Assembly (NCBI GenBank): GCA_963738345.1
Contig: CAVTWI010000002.1
Coordinates: 4,340,001-4,404,000, forward strand
Source of the DNA: Bog-159 sp963738345
GTDB taxonomy: Bacteria > Acidobacteriota > Terriglobia > Bryobacterales > Bryobacteraceae
Length of the DNA stretch: 64,000 bases
Direction of reading: 5' to 3'
A model generated the notes under the pieces. It had not been told where the DNA came from. It searched no databases and saw only the letters and a list, made by a program, of their open reading frames with translations. Below are positions 51,552 through 59,182 of the stretch, one piece after another; position 1 is the stretch's first letter; each line of letters opens with the position of its first letter. Both the position numbers and the translations under genes were made by a program.

Positions 51552-52444
51552 GACGCCTGCGCGGCCGGTTGCTCGCGCAACAGGTTCAGGAAAGCTTGTG
51601 CTGCCAAATTGAATTTCTTGCGTTTGAGGTGAACAATACCGAGGGGGCGAAGCAATTCCGGAGCGTGCAACGGCACGGAAATCAGACGGCCCTGTTCGAT
51701 TTCGGTTTGCATGGTTCGCTCGGGCAGGATGCTGATGCCGGAACCCAGGGCCACGGCTTCCTTGATGGTCTGAATATTATCGAATTGCATCACCTGGTTT
51801 ACGTCAACGGCGTGATCGCGGAAGAAGCGGTCGAACTCGCGGCGAATGAGCAGGTCTTCGTCGAAGCCTATGAAATCCTGGCCATTCAGGTCCGCAGGCT
51901 GGAGGATGGTCTTCGAAGCCAGCGGATGGGAGGGGGCCAGCGCGACGGCCATTTTTTCCTTACGCCAGGGCACCACGGCGAGTTCGCGTTTGGCCACGGG
52001 ATAGCTGACCAGGCCGAGATCGGCTTGATCGCTCATCACGGCTTCGTAGATTTTGTCCGGCCGCAGGTAATCCACATGAAGTTGAGCTTGGGGGTGCCGC
52101 CGCTCAAACTCCTGGCGAAGGCACGACATTTCCGACAAGCCAATGGAGTAGATGGAGGCGACCCGAACCGCGCCCTCGGCCTGCCCCTTGAGAAGGCCCA
52201 GAGCCACCAGAAACTGGTCTTCGCGGCGCAGGATTTCGCGGCAAAAGTCGGCATAAAGTTTGCCGGCTTCGGTGAGGGCGAGGGGGCGGGTGCTGCGATC
52301 GACCAGGCGCAGACCGAGACGGCGCTCCAGTTCCTGGACGTGCTGAGTGGCAGCGGACTGGCTGATGCCGGAATGGGCCGCAGCCTTGCTGATACTGCGG
52401 GTCTGCGCGATTTCCTTGAAAAGCTTGGCTTCGAAAAGGTGCAA
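51548..52444 (-). CDS. LysR family transcriptional regulator
   Basis: 298 residues. The N-terminal helix-turn-helix reads FKEIAQTRSISKAAAHSGIS, QSAATQHVQELERRLGLRLV. The effector domain begins VRVASIYSIGLSEM and includes VVPWRKEKMAVALAPSHPLA, as in CysB/CbbR-like sensors of small ligands. The start appears to be a TTG at 52444. It is divergent from the VOC gene, the usual arrangement of a LysR regulator with its target, and overlaps the TlpA-like gene downstream. Confidence 0.88.
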   Translation of the reverse strand: MHLFEAKLFKEIAQTRSISKAAAHSGISQSAATQHVQELERRLGLRLVDRSTRPLALTEAGKLYADFCREILRREDQFLVALGLLKGQAEGAVRVASIYSIGLSEMSCLRQEFERRHPQAQLHVDYLRPDKIYEAVMSDQADLGLVSYPVAKRELAVVPWRKEKMAVALAPSHPLASKTILQPADLNGQDFIGFDEDLLIRREFDRFFRDHAVDVNQVMQFDNIQTIKEAVALGSGISILPERTMQTEIEQGRLISVPLHAPELLRPLGIVHLKRKKFNLAAQAFLNLLREQPAAQAS

Positions 52445-52515
52445 TCTAACCGTATTGTAACATTAGCGGAACTTATGTTGGCAGTACGGAAAAAGACTTT
52501 CGCGGGTAAGGTAAA

Positions 52516-52974
52516 ATGCGGCAGGAGGGTGGCGTGGCGATCGATATTCGGGGAATGGCTCCATTGCTTTTTGTCTTCGATATGCCGGAGGCGATCCACT
52601 TCTATCGGGACTTGCTGGGGTTCGACGTGGTCGCGTCGTCGGGCGAGGGAGACGATGTTGGCTGGGTGATGCTTAAAATGAATGGCGTGGAAGTGATGCT
52701 GAACACGGCCTATGACGTCGGCGAACGGCCACCGGCCAAAGACCCGGCGCGGGTTGCGGCGCATGGCGACACCACGCTCTATTTCGGATGCCAGGATTTG
52801 GATGGTGTCTATCGGGATCTGTTGGCGCGAGGCCTTAACGTGAAAGCGCCCAAAGTAGCCAGTTACGGCATGAAGCAGCTATACGTCACGGATCCGGACG
52901 GATTCGGCTTATGTTTTCAATGGCCGGCATCGGAAGAAATGAGGGAGCAGTGGCGCAAGCGGTATGCGACTTAA
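52516..52974 (+). CDS. VOC (glyoxalase/bleomycin-resistance) fold protein
   Basis: 152 residues. The repeated beta-alpha-beta-beta-beta units read MAPLLFVFDMPEAIHFYRDL, LGFDVVASSGEGDDVGWVML and LYVTDPDGFGLCFQWPA, the last including the usual metal Glu position replaced by Cys in LCFQW. The start ATG at 52516 has AAGG five bases upstream; a GTG at 52534 is also possible. Members include dioxygenases, glyoxalases and fosfomycin- or bleomycin-binding proteins; the role here is unknown. Confidence 0.8.
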   Translation: MRQEGGVAIDIRGMAPLLFVFDMPEAIHFYRDLLGFDVVASSGEGDDVGWVMLKMNGVEVMLNTAYDVGERPPAKDPARVAAHGDTTLYFGCQDLDGVYRDLLARGLNVKAPKVASYGMKQLYVTDPDGFGLCFQWPASEEMREQWRKRYAT

Positions 52975-53016
52975 GAGAGTTTCGCTAGCGGCGCCTGTCG
53001 CGCTAAGATGACGGGC

Positions 53017-53595
53017 ATGGCGCGCACTAAGGAGTTCGACGGGGAACAGGCGCTCGAGGATGCCTTGCAGGTGTTCTGGGAGAAGGGTTACGAGGCCACT
53101 TCGGTCCAGGACCTGGTGAAGGCGACGGGCGTGAACCGGGCGAGCCTGTATCAAAGTTTCGGCAGCAAGCGCGAGTTATTCTTGAAGGCGCTGGAGCGCT
53201 TCGGGTCGTGCGATCGCAATGTGGAACACGCCACTGCCGATGTGGAACCCGGGCTCGACCGCATTCGTGCCGCCTTGCGCATGGCCGGCGAGCAGTCGGC
53301 CGGTGATGTGCGCGGCTGCATGATCGTGAACGCTATCGTGGAGCGGGCCGCCCAGGATTGCGAGATGCAGGCCATGGGCGGCGCTATCCGCCAACATTTC
53401 GAAGACTTTTTCACCGAAGCGCTGGCGGAAGCAGAACGCCGAGGAGAGATCCGTCCGGGGCGGGACCACCTGGCATTGGCGCGCTTTCTGACCAATGCGC
53501 TGTTCGGCCTGCGCGTGACGGCCAAGACGCGGGCGGGTGCGCAAGCCATTCGGGCCATCGTCGAAACCACCCTATACGTCATCGAAAAAGGTTGA
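53017..53595 (+). CDS. TetR family transcriptional repressor
   Basis: 192 residues from ATG 53017 (MARTKEFDGEQALEDALQVF). The helix-turn-helix is WEKGYEATSVQDLVKATGVN, RASLYQSFGSKRELFLKALE. The ligand domain contains CMIVNAIVERAAQDCEM. It resembles the AcrR/NemR-like repressors that control oxidoreductases and respond to electrophiles. A near-perfect palindrome lies 32 bases after its stop and just before the SDR gene it probably regulates. Confidence 0.88.
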   Translation: MARTKEFDGEQALEDALQVFWEKGYEATSVQDLVKATGVNRASLYQSFGSKRELFLKALERFGSCDRNVEHATADVEPGLDRIRAALRMAGEQSAGDVRGCMIVNAIVERAAQDCEMQAMGGAIRQHFEDFFTEALAEAERRGEIRPGRDHLALARFLTNALFGLRVTAKTRAGAQAIRAIVETTLYVIEKG

Positions 53596-53626
53596 ATCCA
53601 GGCCCTGGGACGACCCATCCATTGGT

Positions 53627-53650
53627 TATCTGGAATGATCGTTCCAGATA
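53627..53650 (+). promoter_or_regulatory. Predicted TetR operator upstream of the SDR gene
   Basis: TATCTGGAA-TGATCG-TTCCAGATA: both 9-base arms are exact inverses, and the GATC core is itself palindromic (22 of 24 positions symmetric). It ends 19 bases before the SDR ATG, next to the ribosome site AGGAGAGG. Confidence 0.75.
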
Positions 53651-53668
53651 GGAGAGGATGACAGAGGC

Positions 53669-54418
53669 ATGGGCAAGTTAAACGGTAAAGTAGCTGTGAT
53701 TACAGGCGGTACGACGGGCATCGGTTTGGCAGCCGCCAAGGTGTTTCAGCAGGAGGGGGCGCAAGTAGTGATCACCGGCCGCAGCGACGGGACGCTGGCG
53801 GAGGCGCAGCAGGAATTGGGTCCGGGCGCGCTGGTGGTGAAGTCGGACACCGGCAAGCTGAGCGATATCGACGCGTTGATCAGCAAGGTTGAGGCGAAAT
53901 TCGGACGGATCGACGTTGTGTTCGCCAATGCGGGCATCGCGCAGATTGCTCCGCTTGCGGAAGTGGACGAAGCCTTTTTCGACGAACAGTTTCAGACCAA
54001 CGTGAAAGGGTTGTATTTCACGGTGCAGAAGGCCCTTCCGTTGATTCCCGATGGCGGGTCTGTGCTGCTGAATGCGTCGGTCGTAAGCAAGAAGGGTTTC
54101 CCCGGCATGAGCGTTTATAGCGCTACCAAAGCGGCTGTGCGCTCCTTTGGCCGGACGCTGGCCGCGGAACTCGCGCCGCGCCGCATCCGCGTGAACACCA
54201 TTAGCCCGGGACCCATCGAGACGCCCATAATGGGCAAGATGGGGCTGCCGCCCGAGGAAACCAAACAGTTCGGAGAGAATATGGCGCAGAGCGTCGCCTT
54301 GAAGCGTTTGGGACAGGCGAACGAAATCGCGCAGGCCGCTTTATTCCTGGTGTCGAACGACGCATCGTTCGTGGTGGGTGCGGAGTTGTTTGTAGACGGC
54401 GGCGCGGCGGAGTTGTAA
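53669..54418 (+). CDS. SDR family oxidoreductase
   Basis: 249 residues. Cofactor motif TGGTTGIGLA near residue 13, NAGIA near 88, catalytic Ser in LLNASVVSKKG and YxxxK in MSVYSATKAAVRSFG, then SPGPIETPIM. The Arg at the end of strand 2 (GRSDG) suggests NADP(H). AGGAGAGG lies 11 bases before the ATG. It likely forms a stress-response unit with the TetR gene. Confidence 0.9.
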   Translation: MGKLNGKVAVITGGTTGIGLAAAKVFQQEGAQVVITGRSDGTLAEAQQELGPGALVVKSDTGKLSDIDALISKVEAKFGRIDVVFANAGIAQIAPLAEVDEAFFDEQFQTNVKGLYFTVQKALPLIPDGGSVLLNASVVSKKGFPGMSVYSATKAAVRSFGRTLAAELAPRRIRVNTISPGPIETPIMGKMGLPPEETKQFGENMAQSVALKRLGQANEIAQAALFLVSNDASFVVGAELFVDGGAAEL

Positions 54419-54424
54419 GCGGCG

Positions 54425-55201
54425 CTATACGATGGTGGCGCCGCCATCGACCACGATGGTTTGTCCAGTGATGTAGTCGGACGCCGGCGCGGCCAGGAAG
54501 ACGGCAATGCCCTTTAGCTCCCCGGCACGCCCCACGCGCCCCATCGGAATTCCCGATTCAATATATGGCTGGGCGGTCTGCAACACTTTCTCCGTCATGC
54601 GGGAAGGGAAAAAGCCGGGGGCTATGGCATTTACGCGAATGTTCTGGGGCGCCCACTGGGCCGCCAATTCGCGCGTTAGCCCGAGTAGGCCGGCTTTCGA
54701 CGACGCGTAGCCCGCATAGTGGATGCCTTGGGGCATGGCACTCTTCAAGCCTGCGATCGACGCCACGTTGATCACTCGTCCGTATTGGCGCTTGATCATC
54801 TCGCGTCCGCAGGCTTGGGCGAAGAGAAAGGCGCCGGTGAGATTAACATCGAGCACCTGCTGCCATTTATCGAATGGCATGGCCTCGGCGGGCGCGCCCC
54901 AGGTGACGCCGGCGTTATTCACCAGGATATCGATCTGGCCATAAGTGGCCAGAGTTTCCTTGACGACGGCGTCGATTTCGTCGGGCTTCGACACATCGCA
55001 AAGCGCGCCTTCGCAGTGGAATCCGCGCTGCTTCATGGCTTCCACGGTGGGAGTGAGCCACTGGTCGCGGCGGGCCAACAGCATCAGGGATGCGCCGGCT
55101 TCGGCAAGTCCCTCGGCGATCTCCTCGCCCAATCCGCGGGAGCCTCCGGTAACCAGGGCCACGCGGCCGGAAAGATCGAACAATTGCTTCAGTGAGGTCA
55201 T
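54425..55201 (-). CDS. SDR family oxidoreductase, gluconate 5-dehydrogenase-like
   Basis: 258 residues from ATG 55201 (MTSLKQLFDLSGRVALVTGG); the longer open frame has no ribosome site. TGGSRGLGEE, NNAGVTWGAP, catalytic Ser in INVASIAGLK, YASSK in HYAGYASSKAGLLG and the C-terminal SDYITGQTIVVDGGATI are classical SDR features. It is convergent with the first SDR with only six bases between their stops. An insertion sequence lies 70 bases upstream and may have displaced its promoter. Confidence 0.88.
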   Translation of the reverse strand: MTSLKQLFDLSGRVALVTGGSRGLGEEIAEGLAEAGASLMLLARRDQWLTPTVEAMKQRGFHCEGALCDVSKPDEIDAVVKETLATYGQIDILVNNAGVTWGAPAEAMPFDKWQQVLDVNLTGAFLFAQACGREMIKRQYGRVINVASIAGLKSAMPQGIHYAGYASSKAGLLGLTRELAAQWAPQNIRVNAIAPGFFPSRMTEKVLQTAQPYIESGIPMGRVGRAGELKGIAVFLAAPASDYITGQTIVVDGGATIV

Positions 55202-55270
55202 AGTTTGCTCATCGGGATTACGAGCAATGAGTATATAAGAACCGGCCGGGCGGATCAATCTTTCGAATTC

Positions 55271-55337
55271 TGTCACTTAAAATATGACCATAGGGCTATC
55301 GGTTGGGCCATTTAAGAATATGACCGAAAGCGCGAGT
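55271..55337 (+). repeat. Left IS end with two transposase-site-like repeats
   Basis: Outer copy at 55271-55290 (CACTTAAAATATGACC core) and inner copy at 55304-55337 (CATTTAAGAATATGACC core). Confidence 0.65.
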
Positions 55338-55363
55338 GCATCAGGGCCAGTTTCGGCTCAAGG

Positions 55364-56620
55364 ATGGACATGCACTCACGAGAGCAATACCTGGCACGCG
55401 TCCGGGACGAGTATCGGAACGCGGATAAGAAGACTAAGACTCGGTTGCTGAATGAAGCGCGGAAGCGCACGCGGCTGAATCGAAAGGTGCTGATCGGCAA
55501 ACTGGCCCATCCCGCCGCGATCCGGCAGCACAAGAAACGCGGGCCGCGCCAGCGGACCTACACCCAGGAGGTACGGACGGTATTGATTAAGCTCTGGGAG
55601 CTATTCGATTACCCCTGCGGGCAGCGCCTGGCACCGGCGCTGCGCAATGAAGTCGCGCGGCTACGGCGATCCAAGGAACTGGTTTGTAGCGAGGCGGTGG
55701 TGACCAAGTTGGAGGCGATTTCGCCGCGCACTATAGACCGGCTGTTGGATCGGGAGAAGCGGCTGCGGGGCTTGCGCCAGAACCGGAACCCTGGCGTGCA
55801 TCCGTTGCTGTACCAGAAGGTGCCGGTGAAAGTGGCGTCGGAGTGGGACACCACGGAGGTGGGCAACCTGCAACTGGATTATGTATTTCACTGCGGCCGG
55901 TCGACGGCTGGCGAGTATGTGCACACGCTCTCGGCAGCGGATATCGCCAGCGGTTGGTGGGAGGGAGAGGCCATCATGGGGAGATCTCAGGCCGCCACCA
56001 AGGCAGGCATGGAGGTCATTCGGCAACGCCTACCTTTTCGGATCCGGGAGATCCACCCGGACAACGACAGCGGCATGATCAATGATCTGATCTGGGGATA
56101 CTGCCAGAATGCCAGGCCCAAGATCAAGATGTCGCGCTCGCGACCGTACCAGAAGAACGACAACTGCTGGGTGGAGCAGCGCAACTGGAGTCATGTGCGC
56201 AAGGTGGCGGGGTACCAGCGGCTGGACACGGCGGCGGAGTTGGCGATTCTGCGTGAGTTGTATCAGTCCGTAACGGTATACAAGAACTTCTTTCAGCCGA
56301 CCATCAAGCTGGTCGAGAAGGTCCGGGTGGAGGGCAAGATCCATCGCCGGTACGACGAACCGCGGACGCCCTTTCAGCGGGTCATGGAGTCGGGACAGAT
56401 TTCCGAAGCGGCGGGTAAGCGGCTGCAAGCCAGGTATGCGTCGCTGAATGTGGCGGTTCTTCACAAGCGCATTGAGGAGTTAAGAGACCGGCTATTCGCG
56501 GCGACCGAGGCGAAGAACTCGCCGGAACCGACCGGAGCCAGGCGTCGGGGCCGTGGCATTCGGGTGATCGGCGCCGCGCAACGGTTGGCGCGGCAGAGGA
56601 GGTGTACGGACAGTCAATAA
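55364..56620 (+). CDS. IS transposase with integrase (DDE) core
   Basis: 418 residues. The N-terminal third is basic and helical (KTKTRLLNEARKRTRLNRKV, LIGKLAHPAAIRQHKKRGPR), probably DNA-binding. The catalytic core carries D in LQLDYVFHCGRS, D in REIHPDNDSGMIN and E in DNCWVEQRNWSHVRK, in DDE order. It then ends in a basic tail. The frame is intact, so the element may be active. No second ORF is present in the element. Confidence 0.88.
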   Translation: MDMHSREQYLARVRDEYRNADKKTKTRLLNEARKRTRLNRKVLIGKLAHPAAIRQHKKRGPRQRTYTQEVRTVLIKLWELFDYPCGQRLAPALRNEVARLRRSKELVCSEAVVTKLEAISPRTIDRLLDREKRLRGLRQNRNPGVHPLLYQKVPVKVASEWDTTEVGNLQLDYVFHCGRSTAGEYVHTLSAADIASGWWEGEAIMGRSQAATKAGMEVIRQRLPFRIREIHPDNDSGMINDLIWGYCQNARPKIKMSRSRPYQKNDNCWVEQRNWSHVRKVAGYQRLDTAAELAILRELYQSVTVYKNFFQPTIKLVEKVRVEGKIHRRYDEPRTPFQRVMESGQISEAAGKRLQARYASLNVAVLHKRIEELRDRLFAATEAKNSPEPTGARRRGRGIRVIGAAQRLARQRRCTDSQ

Positions 56621-56621
56621 G

Positions 56622-56662
56622 GAAGCCGGGCAAAAACGGCCCGGCGGCTTCGCGTTTTATTT
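56622..56662 (+). terminator. Terminator after the transposase gene
   Basis: GAAGCC-GGGC, AAAAACG loop, GCCC-GGC-GGCTTC, followed by GCGTTTTATTTA. It lies just after the transposase stop. Confidence 0.6.
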
Positions 56663-56725
56663 ATCCAAGGCCTCCGCTCCGAGACTTCACCAAAGAAATG
56701 TGGAGCAAGCAAATGCCAAAAACAA

Positions 56726-56757
56726 AACCCTCTGAGAGCCATAGCTATCAGAGGGTT
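56726..56757. repeat. Perfect hairpin in the non-coding tail of the IS
   Basis: AACCCTCTGA and TCAGAGGGTT pair exactly over a 12-base loop. The region 56663-56860 otherwise shows no gene; it could be a second terminator. Confidence 0.5.
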
Positions 56758-56860
56758 CGTTACCGATTTCTTCGGAGCCAGCCCCGTCGCATCGGCCTTG
56801 GATCTCCGCTCGGGCGCGACCCCTTGCGGATTGAATTCATCTTACGACAATGAGAAAAAG

Positions 56861-56934
56861 ACTCGCGCGTCTGGTCATGTTCTTAAATGACCCAGCCGAC
56901 CCCCACTTCGGTCATGTAGATAAATGGCTTGACA
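56861..56934 (-). repeat. Right IS end with two transposase-site-like repeats
   Basis: Read inwards on the minus strand: outer copy from 56934 (GCCATTTATCTACATGACCG) and inner copy 56894-56861 (CATTTAAGAACATGACC core, then GCGCGAGT). Confidence 0.65.
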
Positions 56935-56940
56935 GGTCTT

Positions 56941-57810
56941 TTAGGGGGATGGAGGGAACGGATACTTGGAGCGTACGGCCAGCACCAAGTCGTGCGGTTC
57001 GCCCGCCTTCGATCCGCTGTAAAAGCCGACCGTGGCGTTGAGCCGGATGAAAAAGGCATCGCCCGCTTGAGCCGGATAGCGGCCCTCGTTGCCATCGGCG
57101 CCGCCGCCGGCCACCATTTCGCCTTTGCCGCGGAGGATGTAGTAAATCTCTTCCTCCATCTCGTGGTGGTGGGGAATGTTGGTGCCGCCAGGCGCGAAGT
57201 CCATAATAAAGAGGCTGACCATTTGGCTGGCCGCAGCCAGTTTGTCGCGTTTGCTGTCGGTCGTGCCCATCAATAGTTTGAAGGTAGTGGTCGGTCCATG
57301 GCTGGCCAGCGTCACCGGAGTCACATCGCCGGCATTAGCCAGCATCAGGTGCGCTGTGGGGGTGGGCACCGTGCCTGCCGGTATGCGAAAACCCATCACC
57401 AGCAGACGCACGGGCGCATCCGACGAATTGGCAATGCCATGCTTCAGGCCCACCGGCAGATACATGAAATCGTTCTCGCGGATAGAAGCGCGTTCGTCTC
57501 CATAAACCAGCGTCGCGTGGCCTGCCAGAACGTAGTAGATCTGCTCTTCAGCGGGATAGCTGACCACGGCGCTCGATCCGTGCGGCGCTACGGTCAATAC
57601 GCCGTACCGGGCGATGCCTTTCAATTGCTTCGCCTGCCCATCGCCTGCGCCAAACACCGCCTGGTAAGACGCGCCCGTGCTGCCCGCTGTGAGATCGTCA
57701 GCGGCCGGTGAGATATCCGCGATGCTGCGGCGCAGGAAAGTGGGATCGGCACCTAGCGCGCCGAGAGCCGCCAATAGCGCAATCGCAGCCGCGCGCAACA
57801 CTCTATTCAT
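56941..57810 (-). CDS. Secreted bicupin protein
   Basis: 289 residues from ATG 57810 (MNRVLRAAAIALLAALGALG), a signal peptide. The first cupin is around residues 60-140 (AVVSYPAEEQIYYVLAGHAT). The second is around 190-280 with metal-site residues in IPHHHEMEEEIYYILRGKGE. Two-domain cupins include oxalate decarboxylases and ureidoglycine aminohydrolases, but neither is supported. Its start overlaps the end of the dehydratase gene by eight bases, so it is part of the sugar-utilisation operon. Confidence 0.8.
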   Translation of the reverse strand: MNRVLRAAAIALLAALGALGADPTFLRRSIADISPAADDLTAGSTGASYQAVFGAGDGQAKQLKGIARYGVLTVAPHGSSAVVSYPAEEQIYYVLAGHATLVYGDERASIRENDFMYLPVGLKHGIANSSDAPVRLLVMGFRIPAGTVPTPTAHLMLANAGDVTPVTLASHGPTTTFKLLMGTTDSKRDKLAAASQMVSLFIMDFAPGGTNIPHHHEMEEEIYYILRGKGEMVAGGGADGNEGRYPAQAGDAFFIRLNATVGFYSGSKAGEPHDLVLAVRSKYPFPPSP

Positions 57811-59182
57811 AGGTGACACAATTGCACCATTTCCCGGTTTCATCGTAGTGCGGCCATGGACCGCTCGTCATAAACCCGGAAACAATTTTATCGTCGAACA
57901 TGGGCGTCGGTTCGAAGTATCCCGGCCGGCGCAAATGCGCTTTCACCACCTCGTCGTTCAACTCGATACCCAATCCCGGACTCTCCGGCACCGCGACATA
58001 TCCTTTGTCGATGATTGGCTTGGGGACGCCCTTAACCATGTCCTGCCACCACGGCATATCGAGCGCGTGATTCTCCATGGCGACGAAATTTCCGAACGTG
58101 GCGGCGCAATGATAACCGGCGTACCCGCCCACCGGCGATCCGGCATGATGCATGGCGGTGCCCACACCCTTTAATTCCGCATAGTCCGCGATGCGCTTGG
58201 TTTCGAGCAAGCCGCCGGACGTTTCGATATCCGGATGGATCAGGTCCACCGCGTCGTTATCCAGCATGGCGTCAAAACCGTTGCGCAAGCCGAACACATC
58301 TTCGCCCGTCAAGATGGGCGTGGTTGTGTTGGCTTTAATCTCTTTCAAGCCTTGCCAGTTGGTCCAGGGCACCATGTCTTCGGCCCAGGAAAGCTGGTAT
58401 TTTTCGAAGGCCTTGGCGTACCGGATGGCATCGTTCACGTTCAGTGGACCGAAATGGTCGGCGGCCAGCGGCGTGCCCCACCCGATCACGTCCCGTATGG
58501 CTTCGATGAACTCGCACAGGTAGCCGAGTCCCTTCTCAGTGGCCACGCCGCGCTCGTTCACTGCTCCCGGGCGCTCGGCCACCAGTTCGGTATGCAGATC
58601 CATCTTGAAGAACGTGAGCCCCATTTCTTTACGGCGGCGCATGCGTTCCGCGTACACCTTGGGATCTTTGTGATCGGTGGTGTCGGCGTAGATGCGAATC
58701 TTATCGCGCACCTTGTTACCCACCAGGCGATAAGCGGGCACGTTGTAAACTTTGCCGGCGATATCGTGCAGCGCCATATCCACGGCGCTAAAGCCGCCCC
58801 CCATGCGGGCGTGTCCGGCGAATTGCCGCAGGGTGCGCAGATTGCCCGTTATATCCAGCGGATCTTTGCCCAGAAGGTGCGCTTTCAGAACGAGGGCGAT
58901 GCCTTCCACGCCCGCGTCACGCACCTCGCCCATGCCATACACTTCCTGGTTCGTATAGATCTTGATGATCGGGTAATCATAGTTAGCGGCCACGCGGCAA
59001 GCGCGCATATCCGTGATACGTAGCTTGCTGGGGGAAGAGTTACGGTTCACTGTTTGTTGCGCGCTGACCACGCCGGGAGTCACTTTGAACAAAGGCCCCA
59101 GGATGGCGGTAGCCGCTGCCCGCCGCAAAAGGGAACGGCGCGAACAGCCCGCTTGGTCACCGTATGCGAAGTGTGGCTTCAT
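57803..59182 (-). CDS. Tat-exported enolase superfamily protein (mandelate racemase / galactonate dehydratase type)
   Basis: 459 residues. The twin-Arg signal is SRRSLLRRAAATAILG near residue 14. The barrel has the KxD base motif in TFFKMDLHTEL, metal ligands D in LAADHFGPLN, E in WAEDMVP and E in TGEDVFGL, and the later HPDIETSGGLLE and MHHAGSPVGGYAG with His acid/base. This set fits sugar-acid dehydratases acting on galactonate-like substrates. Export is unusual for the family and suggests a periplasmic oxidised sugar. It overlaps both the bicupin and the GH35 gene. Confidence 0.88.
   Translation of the reverse strand: MKPHFAYGDQAGCSRRSLLRRAAATAILGPLFKVTPGVVSAQQTVNRNSSPSKLRITDMRACRVAANYDYPIIKIYTNQEVYGMGEVRDAGVEGIALVLKAHLLGKDPLDITGNLRTLRQFAGHARMGGGFSAVDMALHDIAGKVYNVPAYRLVGNKVRDKIRIYADTTDHKDPKVYAERMRRRKEMGLTFFKMDLHTELVAERPGAVNERGVATEKGLGYLCEFIEAIRDVIGWGTPLAADHFGPLNVNDAIRYAKAFEKYQLSWAEDMVPWTNWQGLKEIKANTTTPILTGEDVFGLRNGFDAMLDNDAVDLIHPDIETSGGLLETKRIADYAELKGVGTAMHHAGSPVGGYAGYHCAATFGNFVAMENHALDMPWWQDMVKGVPKPIIDKGYVAVPESPGLGIELNDEVVKAHLRRPGYFEPTPMFDDKIVSGFMTSGPWPHYDETGKWCNCVTYE

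Larger units (their letters stand above)
55271..56934 (+). mobile_element. Insertion sequence with one DDE transposase and repeated end motifs
   Basis: About 1.66 kb. Both ends begin TGTCA when read inwards: TGTCACTTAAAATATGACC at the left and, on the other strand, TGTCAAGCCATTTATCTACA at the right. Each end also has an internal inverted repeat of about 34 bases at 55304-55337 and 56861-56894, matching at most positions (GGNCATTTAAGAA-ATGACC, then GCGCGAGT). No clear target-site duplication is seen, so the exact limits are uncertain. The single transposase gene fills the centre. Repeated end motifs resemble IS21/IS481-like elements, but no IstB partner exists, so I do not name a family. Confidence 0.8.
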
